DNA from: Persicitalea sp964500445
Lineage (GTDB): Bacteria > Bacteroidota > Bacteroidia > Cytophagales > Spirosomataceae
Assembly (NCBI GenBank): GCA_964500445.1
Contig: CAZCOG010000007.1
Location: 1 to 64,000 of the forward strand
Length of the DNA: 64,000 nucleotides
Direction: 5' to 3'
Of the stretch, positions 43,556 to 52,020 are shown piece after piece. The notes under the pieces are model-generated. The model was not told where the DNA came from. It was given only the letters and a program-made list of their open reading frames with translations, and did not search any database. The stretch's first letter is position 1; the number at the start of each line of letters is the position of its first letter. The translations under genes and the position numbers were made by a program.

Positions 43556-43675
43556 GTGAGTCAGATCAGAGAAGTGGGGTGAATTAATTTTTTAATAAAA
43601 TTTCATTCCAGCGAAGAATGGGTCCAGAAATTCTATCGTAGGATTTTACCCTATCTTCATTTAAAAAAACTACCT

Positions 43676-44347
43676 ATGAAAGTAATCGTAACAGGAGCCA
43701 CGGGTATGGTCGGCGAAGGCGTATTGCACGTCTGTCTGAATCACCCTTCGGTCGAAAAAGTACTGGTCATCAATCGGCGACCCGATGGCGTCCGGCACCC
43801 GAAACTGACCGAAATTATTCACCAGGATTTTTTTGACTTCTCGGCTATCGAAAATCAACTGGTCGGTTATGATGCCTGCTTTTTCTGTCTGGGTGTGTCG
43901 TCGGTGGGAATGAAGGAGCCTGAGTACTTCCGGCTTACGCACACCCTCACAATGCATGTGGCCGACACCCTGGTTCAGTTGAACCCCGGTATGGTTTTCT
44001 GCTATGTGTCTGGTGCGGGAACCGACGGAACCGAGCAGGGCCGCAGCATGTGGGCGCGGGTGAAAGGAAAAACCGAGAACGATCTGCGGAAACTACCTTT
44101 TCAAAAAGCGTACGCTTTTCGTCCCGGTTTCATCAAGCCTATGGAAGGAATGAAGCACGTCAATAAGTACTACAAATACATCAATTGGCTGTTTCCGCTT
44201 GGAAGGAAGTTATTTCCAAATGGTTTTTGTACAAACCAAGAGATTGGACTGGCGATGATCTATGCGGCCAAAAACAAGGTGAAGAAAGAGGTGATTGGAG
44301 GCCGAGATATTATCGAGTTGGGCAATAAGGAAAATTCAGGCGCTTAA
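43676..44347 (+). CDS. NAD(P)-binding atypical SDR / epimerase-like protein
   Basis: A 223-residue Rossmann-fold protein. The N-terminal cofactor motif is VTGATGMVGEGV. It resembles the NAD(P)H-binding atypical SDR group (NmrA/HSCARG-like), with CFFCLGVSS and a YVSGAG block, and RVKGKTENDLRKL carrying a Lys. It lacks a classical YxxxK active site. The gene ends 13 bp from the convergent TPR/beta-barrel gene. Confidence 0.78.
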   Translation: MKVIVTGATGMVGEGVLHVCLNHPSVEKVLVINRRPDGVRHPKLTEIIHQDFFDFSAIENQLVGYDACFFCLGVSSVGMKEPEYFRLTHTLTMHVADTLVQLNPGMVFCYVSGAGTDGTEQGRSMWARVKGKTENDLRKLPFQKAYAFRPGFIKPMEGMKHVNKYYKYINWLFPLGRKLFPNGFCTNQEIGLAMIYAAKNKVKKEVIGGRDIIELGNKENSGA

Positions 44348-44360
44348 TAGAACTTCGCTT

Positions 44361-45989
44361 TTACCACTTCCACACCAATTTCAGCGTAAGCCAGTTGAAC
44401 TTATACCCTGCGCCAGTGGAAGATGCTACGTTGCTATTCTGGTATTTGACCGATGTTTCAAAATGAAGCGTGCGATAACTGAGCTCACCCTGCACCCGAT
44501 AAGCGGGATTCCACTCGGCGGTCTCGATTTTCTGCATCCCACCCGCTGCCTGCATCTGGAAATACCATTTGGCCAGATGAGGAAGCGAGGTGGTAAAGTC
44601 AGCAAATAGCTCGGAACTCAGGTATCGATTTGGGGCAAAATAAGTTTCGATGCTATTGTCCTTAAAATGCAGGGCCGAAAAATTCAGGCCTCCTTTTAGT
44701 GTGGGCTCAGTACGGAAAAGGTGGTACAGCGAACCAAAAAATTGTAAGCGCTGGTTCTTGTCGTTCAGCATCCCAAAACTGCCTTGCGAAAAGAACCCAT
44801 TGTTACCGTTCAACATGAGGTGAGTGGTATAGCCGAAATTGTTGCTATGCACATTCTTCCCCAACAGAGAAGCGGTGTAGTTCAGAATATCTGAACTATA
44901 AGTAAAACCAACCATTCTCCGGTCGTTAGGCTGGTATTGCAGGAGAGCTCGCCCCGTAATGCCTACGAAGGATGGCTCGCCTTTCGGGGTAATACTTTGG
45001 AAGCGTAGTTCACCCAGGCCGGTCCAGGCTTTGCTCCACCGGGTATTGAGGGTTATCTGGGCGAAATGGGCGGACGTTTTCTGCTCCGAGCCAGACGTGA
45101 TATCCGAAAGACCGGCTCTGGCGCCCCATTGGTAGGCGCGGTTGGTACTTTGCTGCCACCACAGACTGTTCTCGATCCGAATGTTCTGGCCAATGTCCTT
45201 GAAATACACAAACTCAGTACCTGCCTGCTGGAGTTGAGTCGCCTGCACTTTGGCCAGGAAACTATTTTTATCATTTTCCGAAAACAGCGTATCCCCCTTT
45301 TTCATAACAGCCATTGCTTCCAGATTCTCTTTTTTGCCCAAAAGTACTTCTGCGTATTCCTGAAAGTAGTACTTGTTGGCGTACTGATTCACCAGATTGT
45401 TGTAGTACATCAGACCTTCTGTATAGTCACCAGAGGTGGTGTGCAGGCGGGCCTGCAGTACCAGCAACTGATCGGGCGAAAGCAGGGATTTTTGCTCGTC
45501 AAGAAATCGCGATGCCTTCCGGGTATCCCGGTTCCAGAGCATGGCGTTAAAATAATTCACCACCGCGCTGCTATTTTTCGGGTTTCCTTCCCACGCACTG
45601 CGGGCCACGCCAAGCGCCTTGGCTGGCTTGTGGTTCATAAATAGTGCGTACGAAAGATTGATCTGACTGATAGTGGGTTCGTAATTCAGAGGCATAAGTT
45701 TCTCGTAAGTACTTACCGCCTCGGAAAACCGGCGGCTCTGCAACATAAGATCACCCCTGAAAAGTAGGATTTGTCCATCCACAGGATTGGCCAGCAGAAT
45801 CGAGTCGAGTTGCTGAATAGCCTGGCCGTAGTTTTCTTCCTGACGAAAACGAGATGCTGCCTGAATGTAGTTCTCCCGCTTTTCGGCACTGAGCGATTGA
45901 GTGGAATCAACCTGCGCGAAGAGAGGAGAGGAGAGACCAGCCAGAAAAACTAGCAGACAGAAGTATAAATTGTGCATTTTTGTTTTCAT
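44361..45989 (-). CDS. TPR protein with C-terminal outer-membrane beta-barrel (YaiO-like)
   Basis: A 542-residue exported protein. The start at ATG 45989 (MKTKMHNLYFCLLVFLAGL) gives a signal peptide ending FAQ; ATG 45977 is also possible. Residues about 30-210 are TPR-like repeats (FRQEENYGQAIQQLDSILLA and following). The C-terminal ~270 residues have alternating beta strands and end LTLKLVWKW, like the YaiO barrel of outer-membrane proteins. The layout suggests a polysaccharide-secretion-linked outer-membrane protein. It is divergent from the STAS gene with 27 bp between. Confidence 0.75.
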   Translation of the reverse strand: MKTKMHNLYFCLLVFLAGLSSPLFAQVDSTQSLSAEKRENYIQAASRFRQEENYGQAIQQLDSILLANPVDGQILLFRGDLMLQSRRFSEAVSTYEKLMPLNYEPTISQINLSYALFMNHKPAKALGVARSAWEGNPKNSSAVVNYFNAMLWNRDTRKASRFLDEQKSLLSPDQLLVLQARLHTTSGDYTEGLMYYNNLVNQYANKYYFQEYAEVLLGKKENLEAMAVMKKGDTLFSENDKNSFLAKVQATQLQQAGTEFVYFKDIGQNIRIENSLWWQQSTNRAYQWGARAGLSDITSGSEQKTSAHFAQITLNTRWSKAWTGLGELRFQSITPKGEPSFVGITGRALLQYQPNDRRMVGFTYSSDILNYTASLLGKNVHSNNFGYTTHLMLNGNNGFFSQGSFGMLNDKNQRLQFFGSLYHLFRTEPTLKGGLNFSALHFKDNSIETYFAPNRYLSSELFADFTTSLPHLAKWYFQMQAAGGMQKIETAEWNPAYRVQGELSYRTLHFETSVKYQNSNVASSTGAGYKFNWLTLKLVWKW

Positions 45990-46016
45990 ATACGTACCAA
46001 GACATCTAACCATGCT

Positions 46017-46358
46017 ATGAATATTTCGGGAGAACCCTTCAAGATTAGAGATCATCAAAAGGACTGTTATAAAATTTCGTTGAGCGGTGAATTACAGGGA
46101 AATGATTCCGTAGTGCTGCGCCAGGAAATTGAGCGTTATGTGACCAGCGATTATGATGTGATTTATCTCGATACGCGTGGTATTACCGGACTTGACTTAT
46201 CATTAGTCAATGAAGTAATCCATTCCAACGCCACGCTCAATAAAGCCGACAAAAGTCTGGTGTTTCTTTACAGGCAGGGCTCCGCGGTTGAGAAATGGAT
46301 AGAAACGACGGGGCTGGACAAATTTGTCACCACGGCTATGGTACCGGCTGTGGACTAG
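46017..46358 (+). CDS. STAS-domain protein (anti-anti-sigma-like)
   Basis: A 113-residue single STAS domain. The start is taken at ATG 46017 (MNISGEPFKIRDHQ); an earlier ATG at 45972 would overlap the divergent gene. The family phosphorylation-site region reads YLDTRGITGLDLSLVNEV, with Ser62 as a possible target. Such proteins act in partner-switching or as kinase outputs. It is convergent with the response regulator at 46372, next to the NO-signalling genes. Confidence 0.72.
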   Translation: MNISGEPFKIRDHQKDCYKISLSGELQGNDSVVLRQEIERYVTSDYDVIYLDTRGITGLDLSLVNEVIHSNATLNKADKSLVFLYRQGSAVEKWIETTGLDKFVTTAMVPAVD

Positions 46359-46371
46359 GCAAAGAAACGGA

Positions 46372-46767
46372 TCAGTATACCTGATAAGACCGGTTTTTCG
46401 CCAGGCTGGCCATGATTTTTCCAATTACTTCTTTGGAAGCATTGCCTTTGAGCAGGTAGTCGAGCGAGCCGTACTCCATGGCACTTATTGCCACACCCAA
46501 ATCCTCGTATCCGGTGCAGAATATCACGCCGATTTCGGGATTAAAGCTTTTGATTCGTTGTAATACATCCAACCCATCTTCACTTTCCAATTGGAAATCC
46601 AGAAAGACCAGATCAGGATTCAGAGAAAACTCCGCATTAGCCTGCATTCCTGACTCGAAAGTCCTGATGTTGCAATAGCCCATTTCGTTAAGATGCTGAG
46701 TGAGGATAGCAGCCCAAAAGGGATCGTCGTCGATAATGAAGATTGATTTGTCCATGAGAGATTTCAT
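46372..46767 (-). CDS. single-domain response regulator
   Basis: A 131-residue receiver domain without an output domain. Acidic residues are in FIIDDDPF (D13-D15), the phospho-acceptor is D57 in DLVFLDFQ, the Thr is in VIFCTGYE and the Lys is in YLLKGNA. It is a likely phosphate-transfer partner of the hybrid kinase at 46939, whose C-terminal Hpt domain could pass phosphate to it. A terminator at 46874-46902 separates the two genes, and a sigma-54-like promoter at 46793-46809 lies just upstream, so it may be transcribed separately. Confidence 0.88.
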   Translation of the reverse strand: MKSLMDKSIFIIDDDPFWAAILTQHLNEMGYCNIRTFESGMQANAEFSLNPDLVFLDFQLESEDGLDVLQRIKSFNPEIGVIFCTGYEDLGVAISAMEYGSLDYLLKGNASKEVIGKIMASLAKNRSYQVY

Positions 46768-46792
46768 ATTTGCCTAGTTTTATCCCTACTGG

Positions 46793-46809
46793 TACAATTG
46801 AAATGCCAA
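46793..46809 (-). promoter_or_regulatory. candidate sigma-54 promoter of the single-domain regulator
   Basis: On the minus strand TTGGCATTTCAATTGTA has TGGCAT, a 5-nt spacer and TTGTA, the spacing of TGGCAC-N5-TTGCA. The usual GC of the -12 box is GT. The predicted start lies near 46783, 16 bases before the ATG. The palindrome at 46881-46895 is about 105 bases further upstream, the usual distance for an enhancer-binding site. Confidence 0.5.
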
Positions 46810-46867
46810 AGTACAACAACCGCGTTTCTGGCACTTGGAGGCCCTTTTTATCTTTTTGCTTTTCCAG

Positions 46868-46902
46868 AAAAAAGAGGCTTTTCCAGTTTTTGGAAAAGCC
46901 TC
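46868..46902 (-). terminator. terminator of the hybrid kinase gene, overlapping a TTCCA-N5-TGGAA palindrome
   Basis: On the minus strand GAGGCTTTTCCA pairs with TGGAAAAGCCTC (46874-46902) around a 5-nt loop and is followed by six T, a textbook Rho-independent terminator 37 bp after the kinase stop. The inner part is TTCCAGTTTTTGGAA (46881-46895), the same palindrome found upstream of the H-NOX gene and the glycosyltransferase cluster, so it could also serve as a DNA operator. Confidence 0.85.
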
Positions 46903-46938
46903 TCAATGAAATCGACGGGGTATCGCCAGTAAATTATA

Positions 46939-49900
46939 TCAACGCTGCTTGAGTTTGAGAATCACCTGGGACAAGATGCTTTCCAGGTACTGTAGCTGTT
47001 GGCCGAGACTTTGATAGCTCTCGGTATGCTCATCGAATTTTTCCAATTCCCGTATTTTATCTTTCAGGCTCACGACCTCCATGGTATCTATTGAAGGCTT
47101 CAGCCGGTGCGCTACCTTTCGCAGGGTGTCGTATGCCTGATTATCGAATGCTACCTTGATTTCAGTAAGCGACAACTGAGCCTGATCGATGAAAAGTGTA
47201 ATCATTTTATTGATAAAGTCCTGATTTCCATTGGCAATACTGTTGAGTTTATTCAAACTGAACAATTCTTTGGTGGCTGCAGGTGCATTGGCAGGAATAG
47301 GTGTAGAGCTATCGTTGCCCAGCCACCGGGAAATCACCTGAATAAATTGATTTTCTTCGAATGGTTTGGAAAGGTAATCGTTCATGCCGCTGGCGATAAA
47401 GCGGGTATCGTCGCCTTTGATGGCGTACGCAGTAAGTGCGATAATGGGAATTTCCTTGCTGATCGTGTCGCGTATGATCCGGGTCGCTTCGATACCATCC
47501 ATGACCGGCATCTGCACATCCATCAGGATCAGATCGATGGCTTCGCGACGTAGCAATCCGATTGCGCTGGAACCGTTTCCGGCTTCAAAGGTTTCGGCGC
47601 CATAGTTGGTCAGAAGGGTTGACGCAACCAACCGGTTCATTTCGTTATCATCAACTATCAGAATTTTCTTTTCGGCCAATACATCGGTATTAGTCAACGG
47701 CATATCCCGAACCGGCAGGTCGGAACCGCGCCCTTTCTGCATGTCGACTATGAATGAAATCGTGGTGCCGACAGATTTCTTACTATGGACCTCGATACTA
47801 CCTTCCATAAGCTCGACCAGCTCCTTGAAAATACTCATTCCCAGGCCAGTGCCACCATATCGGCGCGTAATGGAGCTGTCTTCCTGAATGAACTTCTGAA
47901 AGAGATTCTGCACAAATTCCTCTTCCATTCCAATGCCGGTATCAGCCACGGAGATTCGAACCGTCTGGTGTGTGTCCGATTCCTGAATAACCCGGCAGGA
48001 AAGATCTACGCTGCCTTTCTCCGTAAACTTGATTGCATTGGAAATCAGATTAAGCAGTATCTGATTTAACCGGTACGGATCCCCAATCAGCACGGGCGAA
48101 ATTTTTGGATCGCAGAAAGAATTGGTAAAGGCGAGTCCTTTTTCTTCGGCTTTGTGCATCATGACGTGCATAGCCCGGCCAACGATCATCTTTGGTTCGA
48201 AACCAATTTTTTCAAGCGACAGCTTTCCTGCTTCGATTTTGGAAAGATCCAGGATATCATTAATAATCACCAGCAGATTTTCGGCGGCCGAATTAATCGT
48301 ATTGAGATAAAACTTCTGGTCGGAACTGAGGGTGGTTTTGCCCAGTTGATTGCTCATACCCATGATGGCATTCATGGGAGTACGGATTTCGTGGCTCATA
48401 TTGGCCAGAAACAATTCTTTCGCCCGGGTAGAAGCTTCGGCGTTATTCTTGGCTTCGGTCAGGTCACTTTGCAGATTTTTCTGTTCTGTAATATCTAGGT
48501 GAATACCAATGGTACCAGTTAGTACCCCTTTATCGTTATAATTGGGCGCTTCACTGACGAACCACCAGCGGGGTTCGCCAGCCTTATTTTTAACGGTAAT
48601 CTCAAACGTTCGGATGCCTCCATTACCGGCTTTATCGACGGTTTCTTCTGTTTTGAAAAGGTCGGCCTTTTTTTTGCCCAATAGTTCCTTGACGGAGTAA
48701 CCAGACATTTGACAAAAACTCTGGTTGGCAAAAACTACCAACTGCTGACTATCGCTTTCCACCAGCCCCAAATTCATGTTGGTGATAATGTTGCGGTACT
48801 TTTCTTCCTGCCGCTGCAACTGTAAAGCCCGCTCCCGGCGCTCGTTGACATTGAGAAGCATCTGAGCGAACAGAAACAGTAGTTTTTTTTCCTTCTCGTC
48901 GTATTGGTGCGTCGTTCTGACGGAATCGAATCCCACAAAGCCAATCAGTTTTCCATTGCGGAGCATGGGTAGTGTGATCAGACTTTTAATACTCTGGCGT
49001 TCCAGGAGTTGCCGCAAAGATTCAGGACCGTTATCCGGCAGATCATTGACGTCATCAACGTAAAACGGGTCCCCTTTTTTATGTATTTCCAACCAATCGG
49101 GAAGATAGGACAATGGTACATCCTGTAGATTATCAATCTCGGGAGAAATGCCTTCACCGCACCATTCGTATATATTGGAGGTAGTATCATTAATAAAATC
49201 GTAATCGAAGATATAGGCCCGATCAGCGTTGACAAACTCGCCGAGTTCCTGCAATGAATTTTGAATGACAGGCGCCACCCGATCAAGGTCAATGTTGATG
49301 TAGGCCGCCGAAATATCGATTAAAATATTTTGAAGCTCTACCTGGTGCCGAATGGTCGTTTCCGCTTCTTTCCGTTCGGTAATATCACGGATGATACCGT
49401 CCATCCTGATAGGCTCTTGAGCGTCGTTATAGATAATTCGCCCACTATGACTGGCCCACTTGAGCGAACCATCGGGAGCTACAAACCGATACTCCTGGCT
49501 GTAAGAGCCTTTTTGGGCTAATTGATTATTGATGACTTTAACCGCATCCGAATCTTCGGGATAAACGTACTTTTCCCACCAATCTTTGTGAAGCGGGTCG
49601 ATTCTGTTGAAAGAACCAAATAGGGTTTCGGCCGACGGAGATACGAAAAGCAGGTCAGAATCCTGCCAGTTGTATGACCAGACGATGTCCGACATTTCGT
49701 CAAATATACTTTCCAGTCTTTCCTTAGTATCCAGCAGTTCCTGTTCGGCATTTTTTTGCCTGGTAAGGTCGGTGTGAGTTCCAATTATTTTCAATGGATT
49801 TCCCTGACCGTCCTTTTCAATAACTACCCCGCGGTCCAGTACCCACCTGATGCCCCCGTCCTCGTGCCGCAGGCGATACTCCAGTAGGTGGTGGTCAATT

Positions 49901-51309
49901 TCTCCGTGTTTATATTTTCGATCATTTTCAGTAAGCAGTGGCAAATCCTCTTCAAGTACCCTCGACCACCAGGTTTTTTCAACCGGCGTATCTTTATCGA
50001 TGATAATGCCCAGCAGACTAAGGTTGCTATTTGAGAAAACGGTCTTACCCGTTTTAAAATCATGCTCCCAGACATTATCGCCTATTTTTTCCAGCATCAG
50101 CCGAAAGCGGCTTTCAAACTCATTCAACTTTTGCTGGGTTTCTTTTTCGGCCGTAATATCCTCAATCATGGTAAAGTACTGCGTCACCTGTCCAGCCTGA
50201 TCGAACAGGGCCTGCCCTGAACACCGGCTCCAGAACCAGCTCTTATCCTTACGATAGTGAACGACTTCGACGTTAAATTTTTTCCCGGTGTAAAAAGGCT
50301 CTAACATCCCTGATTTCAACACCTCTTCATTTGACAGCGGGCCTTTTCCTATCTCTAACGGAGTGCGTCCGATTATTTCCTCCTGATCATATCCCGTCAA
50401 TTTGCAGTAGCTTTCATTGGTCCAGGTGATAACCCCCTGAGCATCCGTGAAAACCACTCCGTTATCGTTGGTCCTGGCTACGAGAGACAATAATTCTATT
50501 TTATTCTCATTTTCTTTTTGCCGGGTAATATCCCTGCCATAAATATTGTAGTAGGAGGTCTCGGGAAGAGGAATCACTACGAAAGAATAAAGTATGTCAC
50601 CGGCTTTGGCTTCAAAAGCCTGCCGACCAGCCTGCATATTGAGCCTAAGTGTGACTTTTCTCCAAAAACTACTGCTATTTAATTCCTCTCCATCCAGGAT
50701 GAAATTATGGAGGTTCTGGGCTACGGGGTTGAGCGAAAGTATATTACCTGCCGCATCGAGCCGGATGAGGGGATCCGGGTTTTGCATAGGAAAAAGAGCG
50801 ATCTTGTTGATCTCCTCTGCGGCGGCTTTCAGTTCGTTTCTTTGCTGGCGAACCGTAGTAAGCAGCTGACGTAGTTCGTCGTTGGAGATTTCCTGGTTTT
50901 TGAGCACATGCAACAAATCGAGCATTGAGTCGTGGTGCGCAAAATCCTGAATTGTAAGCCGGTTTTCGGCAACCTCCTGCATGGAATCAAACCATGGCGA
51001 GCCTATGAATAGTAATTCTTTGGAATCGTCAATGCACTCAAACTGACCCCGTAAGGTTGTTTTCTGCGCATTTGCGCATTCGAGAATAATCAGTTTGTTG
51101 CAAAGGGAAAGCAGAGAGGGGTAGTCATCATTGGCTATTTCGGGACGACTGACCCTAAAATGCGAGAAAAAATCATTCTGGACGATTTTGGGACATAATT
51201 TTTCCAAAGTAGGGCCGCAGGAACCGATCCTGAGCGAGGTATCGATTAGTATATGAAATGGAAAAATCCGGTTAAACTGATCAGTACCAAAGCAGAATTT
51301 CGTTTCCAA
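46939..51309 (-). CDS. HNOBA/multi-PAS/GAF hybrid histidine kinase with REC and Hpt domains
   Basis: A 1456-residue soluble hybrid kinase. Residues about 8-170 look like an HNOBA domain (FNRIFPFHILIDTSLRIGSC and a following coiled-coil), the partner domain of H-NOX haem proteins. Then come PAS-like domains at about 175-260, 280-390, 400-520 and 525-650, a GAF domain at 655-825, and another PAS at 835-945. The kinase core follows: HisKA with H973 in MSHEIRTPMN, then an ATPase with NLISNAIKFTEKG, DTGIGM and GGTGLGMSI. A receiver domain has D1220/D1221, phospho-acceptor D1264 and K1315. The C-terminal Hpt has H1401 in VAHRLKPS. No membrane helix is present. The H-NOX gene ends 6 bp upstream, so haem-NO binding probably controls this kinase. 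Confidence 0.88.
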   Translation of the reverse strand: METKFCFGTDQFNRIFPFHILIDTSLRIGSCGPTLEKLCPKIVQNDFFSHFRVSRPEIANDDYPSLLSLCNKLIILECANAQKTTLRGQFECIDDSKELLFIGSPWFDSMQEVAENRLTIQDFAHHDSMLDLLHVLKNQEISNDELRQLLTTVRQQRNELKAAAEEINKIALFPMQNPDPLIRLDAAGNILSLNPVAQNLHNFILDGEELNSSSFWRKVTLRLNMQAGRQAFEAKAGDILYSFVVIPLPETSYYNIYGRDITRQKENENKIELLSLVARTNDNGVVFTDAQGVITWTNESYCKLTGYDQEEIIGRTPLEIGKGPLSNEEVLKSGMLEPFYTGKKFNVEVVHYRKDKSWFWSRCSGQALFDQAGQVTQYFTMIEDITAEKETQQKLNEFESRFRLMLEKIGDNVWEHDFKTGKTVFSNSNLSLLGIIIDKDTPVEKTWWSRVLEEDLPLLTENDRKYKHGEIDHHLLEYRLRHEDGGIRWVLDRGVVIEKDGQGNPLKIIGTHTDLTRQKNAEQELLDTKERLESIFDEMSDIVWSYNWQDSDLLFVSPSAETLFGSFNRIDPLHKDWWEKYVYPEDSDAVKVINNQLAQKGSYSQEYRFVAPDGSLKWASHSGRIIYNDAQEPIRMDGIIRDITERKEAETTIRHQVELQNILIDISAAYINIDLDRVAPVIQNSLQELGEFVNADRAYIFDYDFINDTTSNIYEWCGEGISPEIDNLQDVPLSYLPDWLEIHKKGDPFYVDDVNDLPDNGPESLRQLLERQSIKSLITLPMLRNGKLIGFVGFDSVRTTHQYDEKEKKLLFLFAQMLLNVNERRERALQLQRQEEKYRNIITNMNLGLVESDSQQLVVFANQSFCQMSGYSVKELLGKKKADLFKTEETVDKAGNGGIRTFEITVKNKAGEPRWWFVSEAPNYNDKGVLTGTIGIHLDITEQKNLQSDLTEAKNNAEASTRAKELFLANMSHEIRTPMNAIMGMSNQLGKTTLSSDQKFYLNTINSAAENLLVIINDILDLSKIEAGKLSLEKIGFEPKMIVGRAMHVMMHKAEEKGLAFTNSFCDPKISPVLIGDPYRLNQILLNLISNAIKFTEKGSVDLSCRVIQESDTHQTVRISVADTGIGMEEEFVQNLFQKFIQEDSSITRRYGGTGLGMSIFKELVELMEGSIEVHSKKSVGTTISFIVDMQKGRGSDLPVRDMPLTNTDVLAEKKILIVDDNEMNRLVASTLLTNYGAETFEAGNGSSAIGLLRREAIDLILMDVQMPVMDGIEATRIIRDTISKEIPIIALTAYAIKGDDTRFIASGMNDYLSKPFEENQFIQVISRWLGNDSSTPIPANAPAATKELFSLNKLNSIANGNQDFINKMITLFIDQAQLSLTEIKVAFDNQAYDTLRKVAHRLKPSIDTMEVVSLKDKIRELEKFDEHTESYQSLGQQLQYLESILSQVILKLKQR

Positions 51310-51315
51310 AATTAG

Positions 51316-51858
51316 TTACCATTTTAGTTTGAATATTTCGTGCGAGTCTCCTTTGTTTCGGGTTTGTAACAGTTCAACGTCCACTACTGTACCGAACATT
51401 TTCCCCAAACCGAACAATAACCCCCGGACAAATTCCTGCAAGCCCGCACGCTTGGAAAAATAATGTACATGTAAGCTGTTATCCGTTACATGGCTTACCT
51501 TGAATTCCGGAGGGGTAAGCCTCGGATATAAGAGCATGATGCGGTTATGGAAAGTGGGCAGGTTGATCATAAATTCCCGCAATGAACTACCACCCGCTTC
51601 CATCAAACCCGTGTATTTTTCTTTACCGGTTTTCAGAATCCACCACTCGCCAAACGCCTGCAATACCTCCGCCGAAGTTAATCCAGTGACTTCGCTTACG
51701 GCCGCAGCTAGTTTGAAAGTGACATCGTCATCATAAATTTCGTGGCTGATAAAAAAGTCAGCTTTGACGCCGCTGCGCTCCAAAACTTCATCCCATTTCT
51801 CTTCTCCAAAATTAGCTTTTACCAGCTCCTCGATTGACTTATTGATGATTCCGTACAT
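51316..51858 (-). CDS. H-NOX haem nitric-oxide-binding sensor
   Basis: A 180-residue stand-alone H-NOX (HNOB) protein. The opening MYGIINKSIEELV, FGEEKWDEVLERSG and the end of the fold are typical. The proximal haem ligand is H104 in LPTFHNRIMLLYP, followed by the conserved Pro-rich turn RLTPPEF. The haem propionate clamp YxSxR is present as Y133-F-S135-K-R137. Such proteins bind NO, and some bind O2, and signal to an adjacent kinase. It is 6 bp upstream of the HNOBA-kinase gene in the same operon. The upstream region has two TTCCA-N5-TGGAA sites. Confidence 0.93.
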   Translation of the reverse strand: MYGIINKSIEELVKANFGEEKWDEVLERSGVKADFFISHEIYDDDVTFKLAAAVSEVTGLTSAEVLQAFGEWWILKTGKEKYTGLMEAGGSSLREFMINLPTFHNRIMLLYPRLTPPEFKVSHVTDNSLHVHYFSKRAGLQEFVRGLLFGLGKMFGTVVDVELLQTRNKGDSHEIFKLKW

Positions 51859-51892
51859 GAAGTGAAATGTGTATAGTGAGCATAATCTAAAT

Positions 51893-51919
51893 GGAACGTC
51901 AAAAGCCGTTCCTCAGCCT
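51893..51919 (-). promoter_or_regulatory. weak sigma-54-like element and inverted repeat before the H-NOX gene
   Basis: AGGCTGAGGAACGGCT (51919-51904, minus) has GG and GC with the required 10-base spacing, but the rest of both boxes is poor. It overlaps a 6-bp inverted repeat GGAACG/CGTTCC (51893-51898, 51907-51912). The expected start near 51893 is 35 bases before the ATG and about 92-112 bases from the two upstream palindromes. Confidence 0.3.
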
Positions 51920-51975
51920 CACCCGCATTTCAATTCATTGACTTATATTACTTTATGATTTTTTATAAAAATTCC

Positions 51976-52014
51976 AATTCCAGAATTTGGATCGATTTTC
52001 CAGATTTTGGAATT
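51976..52014. promoter_or_regulatory. two TTCCA-N5-TGGAA palindromes upstream of the H-NOX operon
   Basis: TTCCAGAATTTGGAT (51978-51992, one mismatch) and TTCCAGATTTTGGAA (51998-52012, perfect) are centred 20 bp apart, two helical turns, as expected for cooperative binding of a regulator. Together they also form a 15-bp inverted repeat (51976-51990 with 52000-52014), so a hairpin or terminator role for the regulator gene ending at 52021 is possible. They lie 120-155 bases upstream of the H-NOX start. Confidence 0.6.
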
Positions 52015-52020
52015 CGCCAT

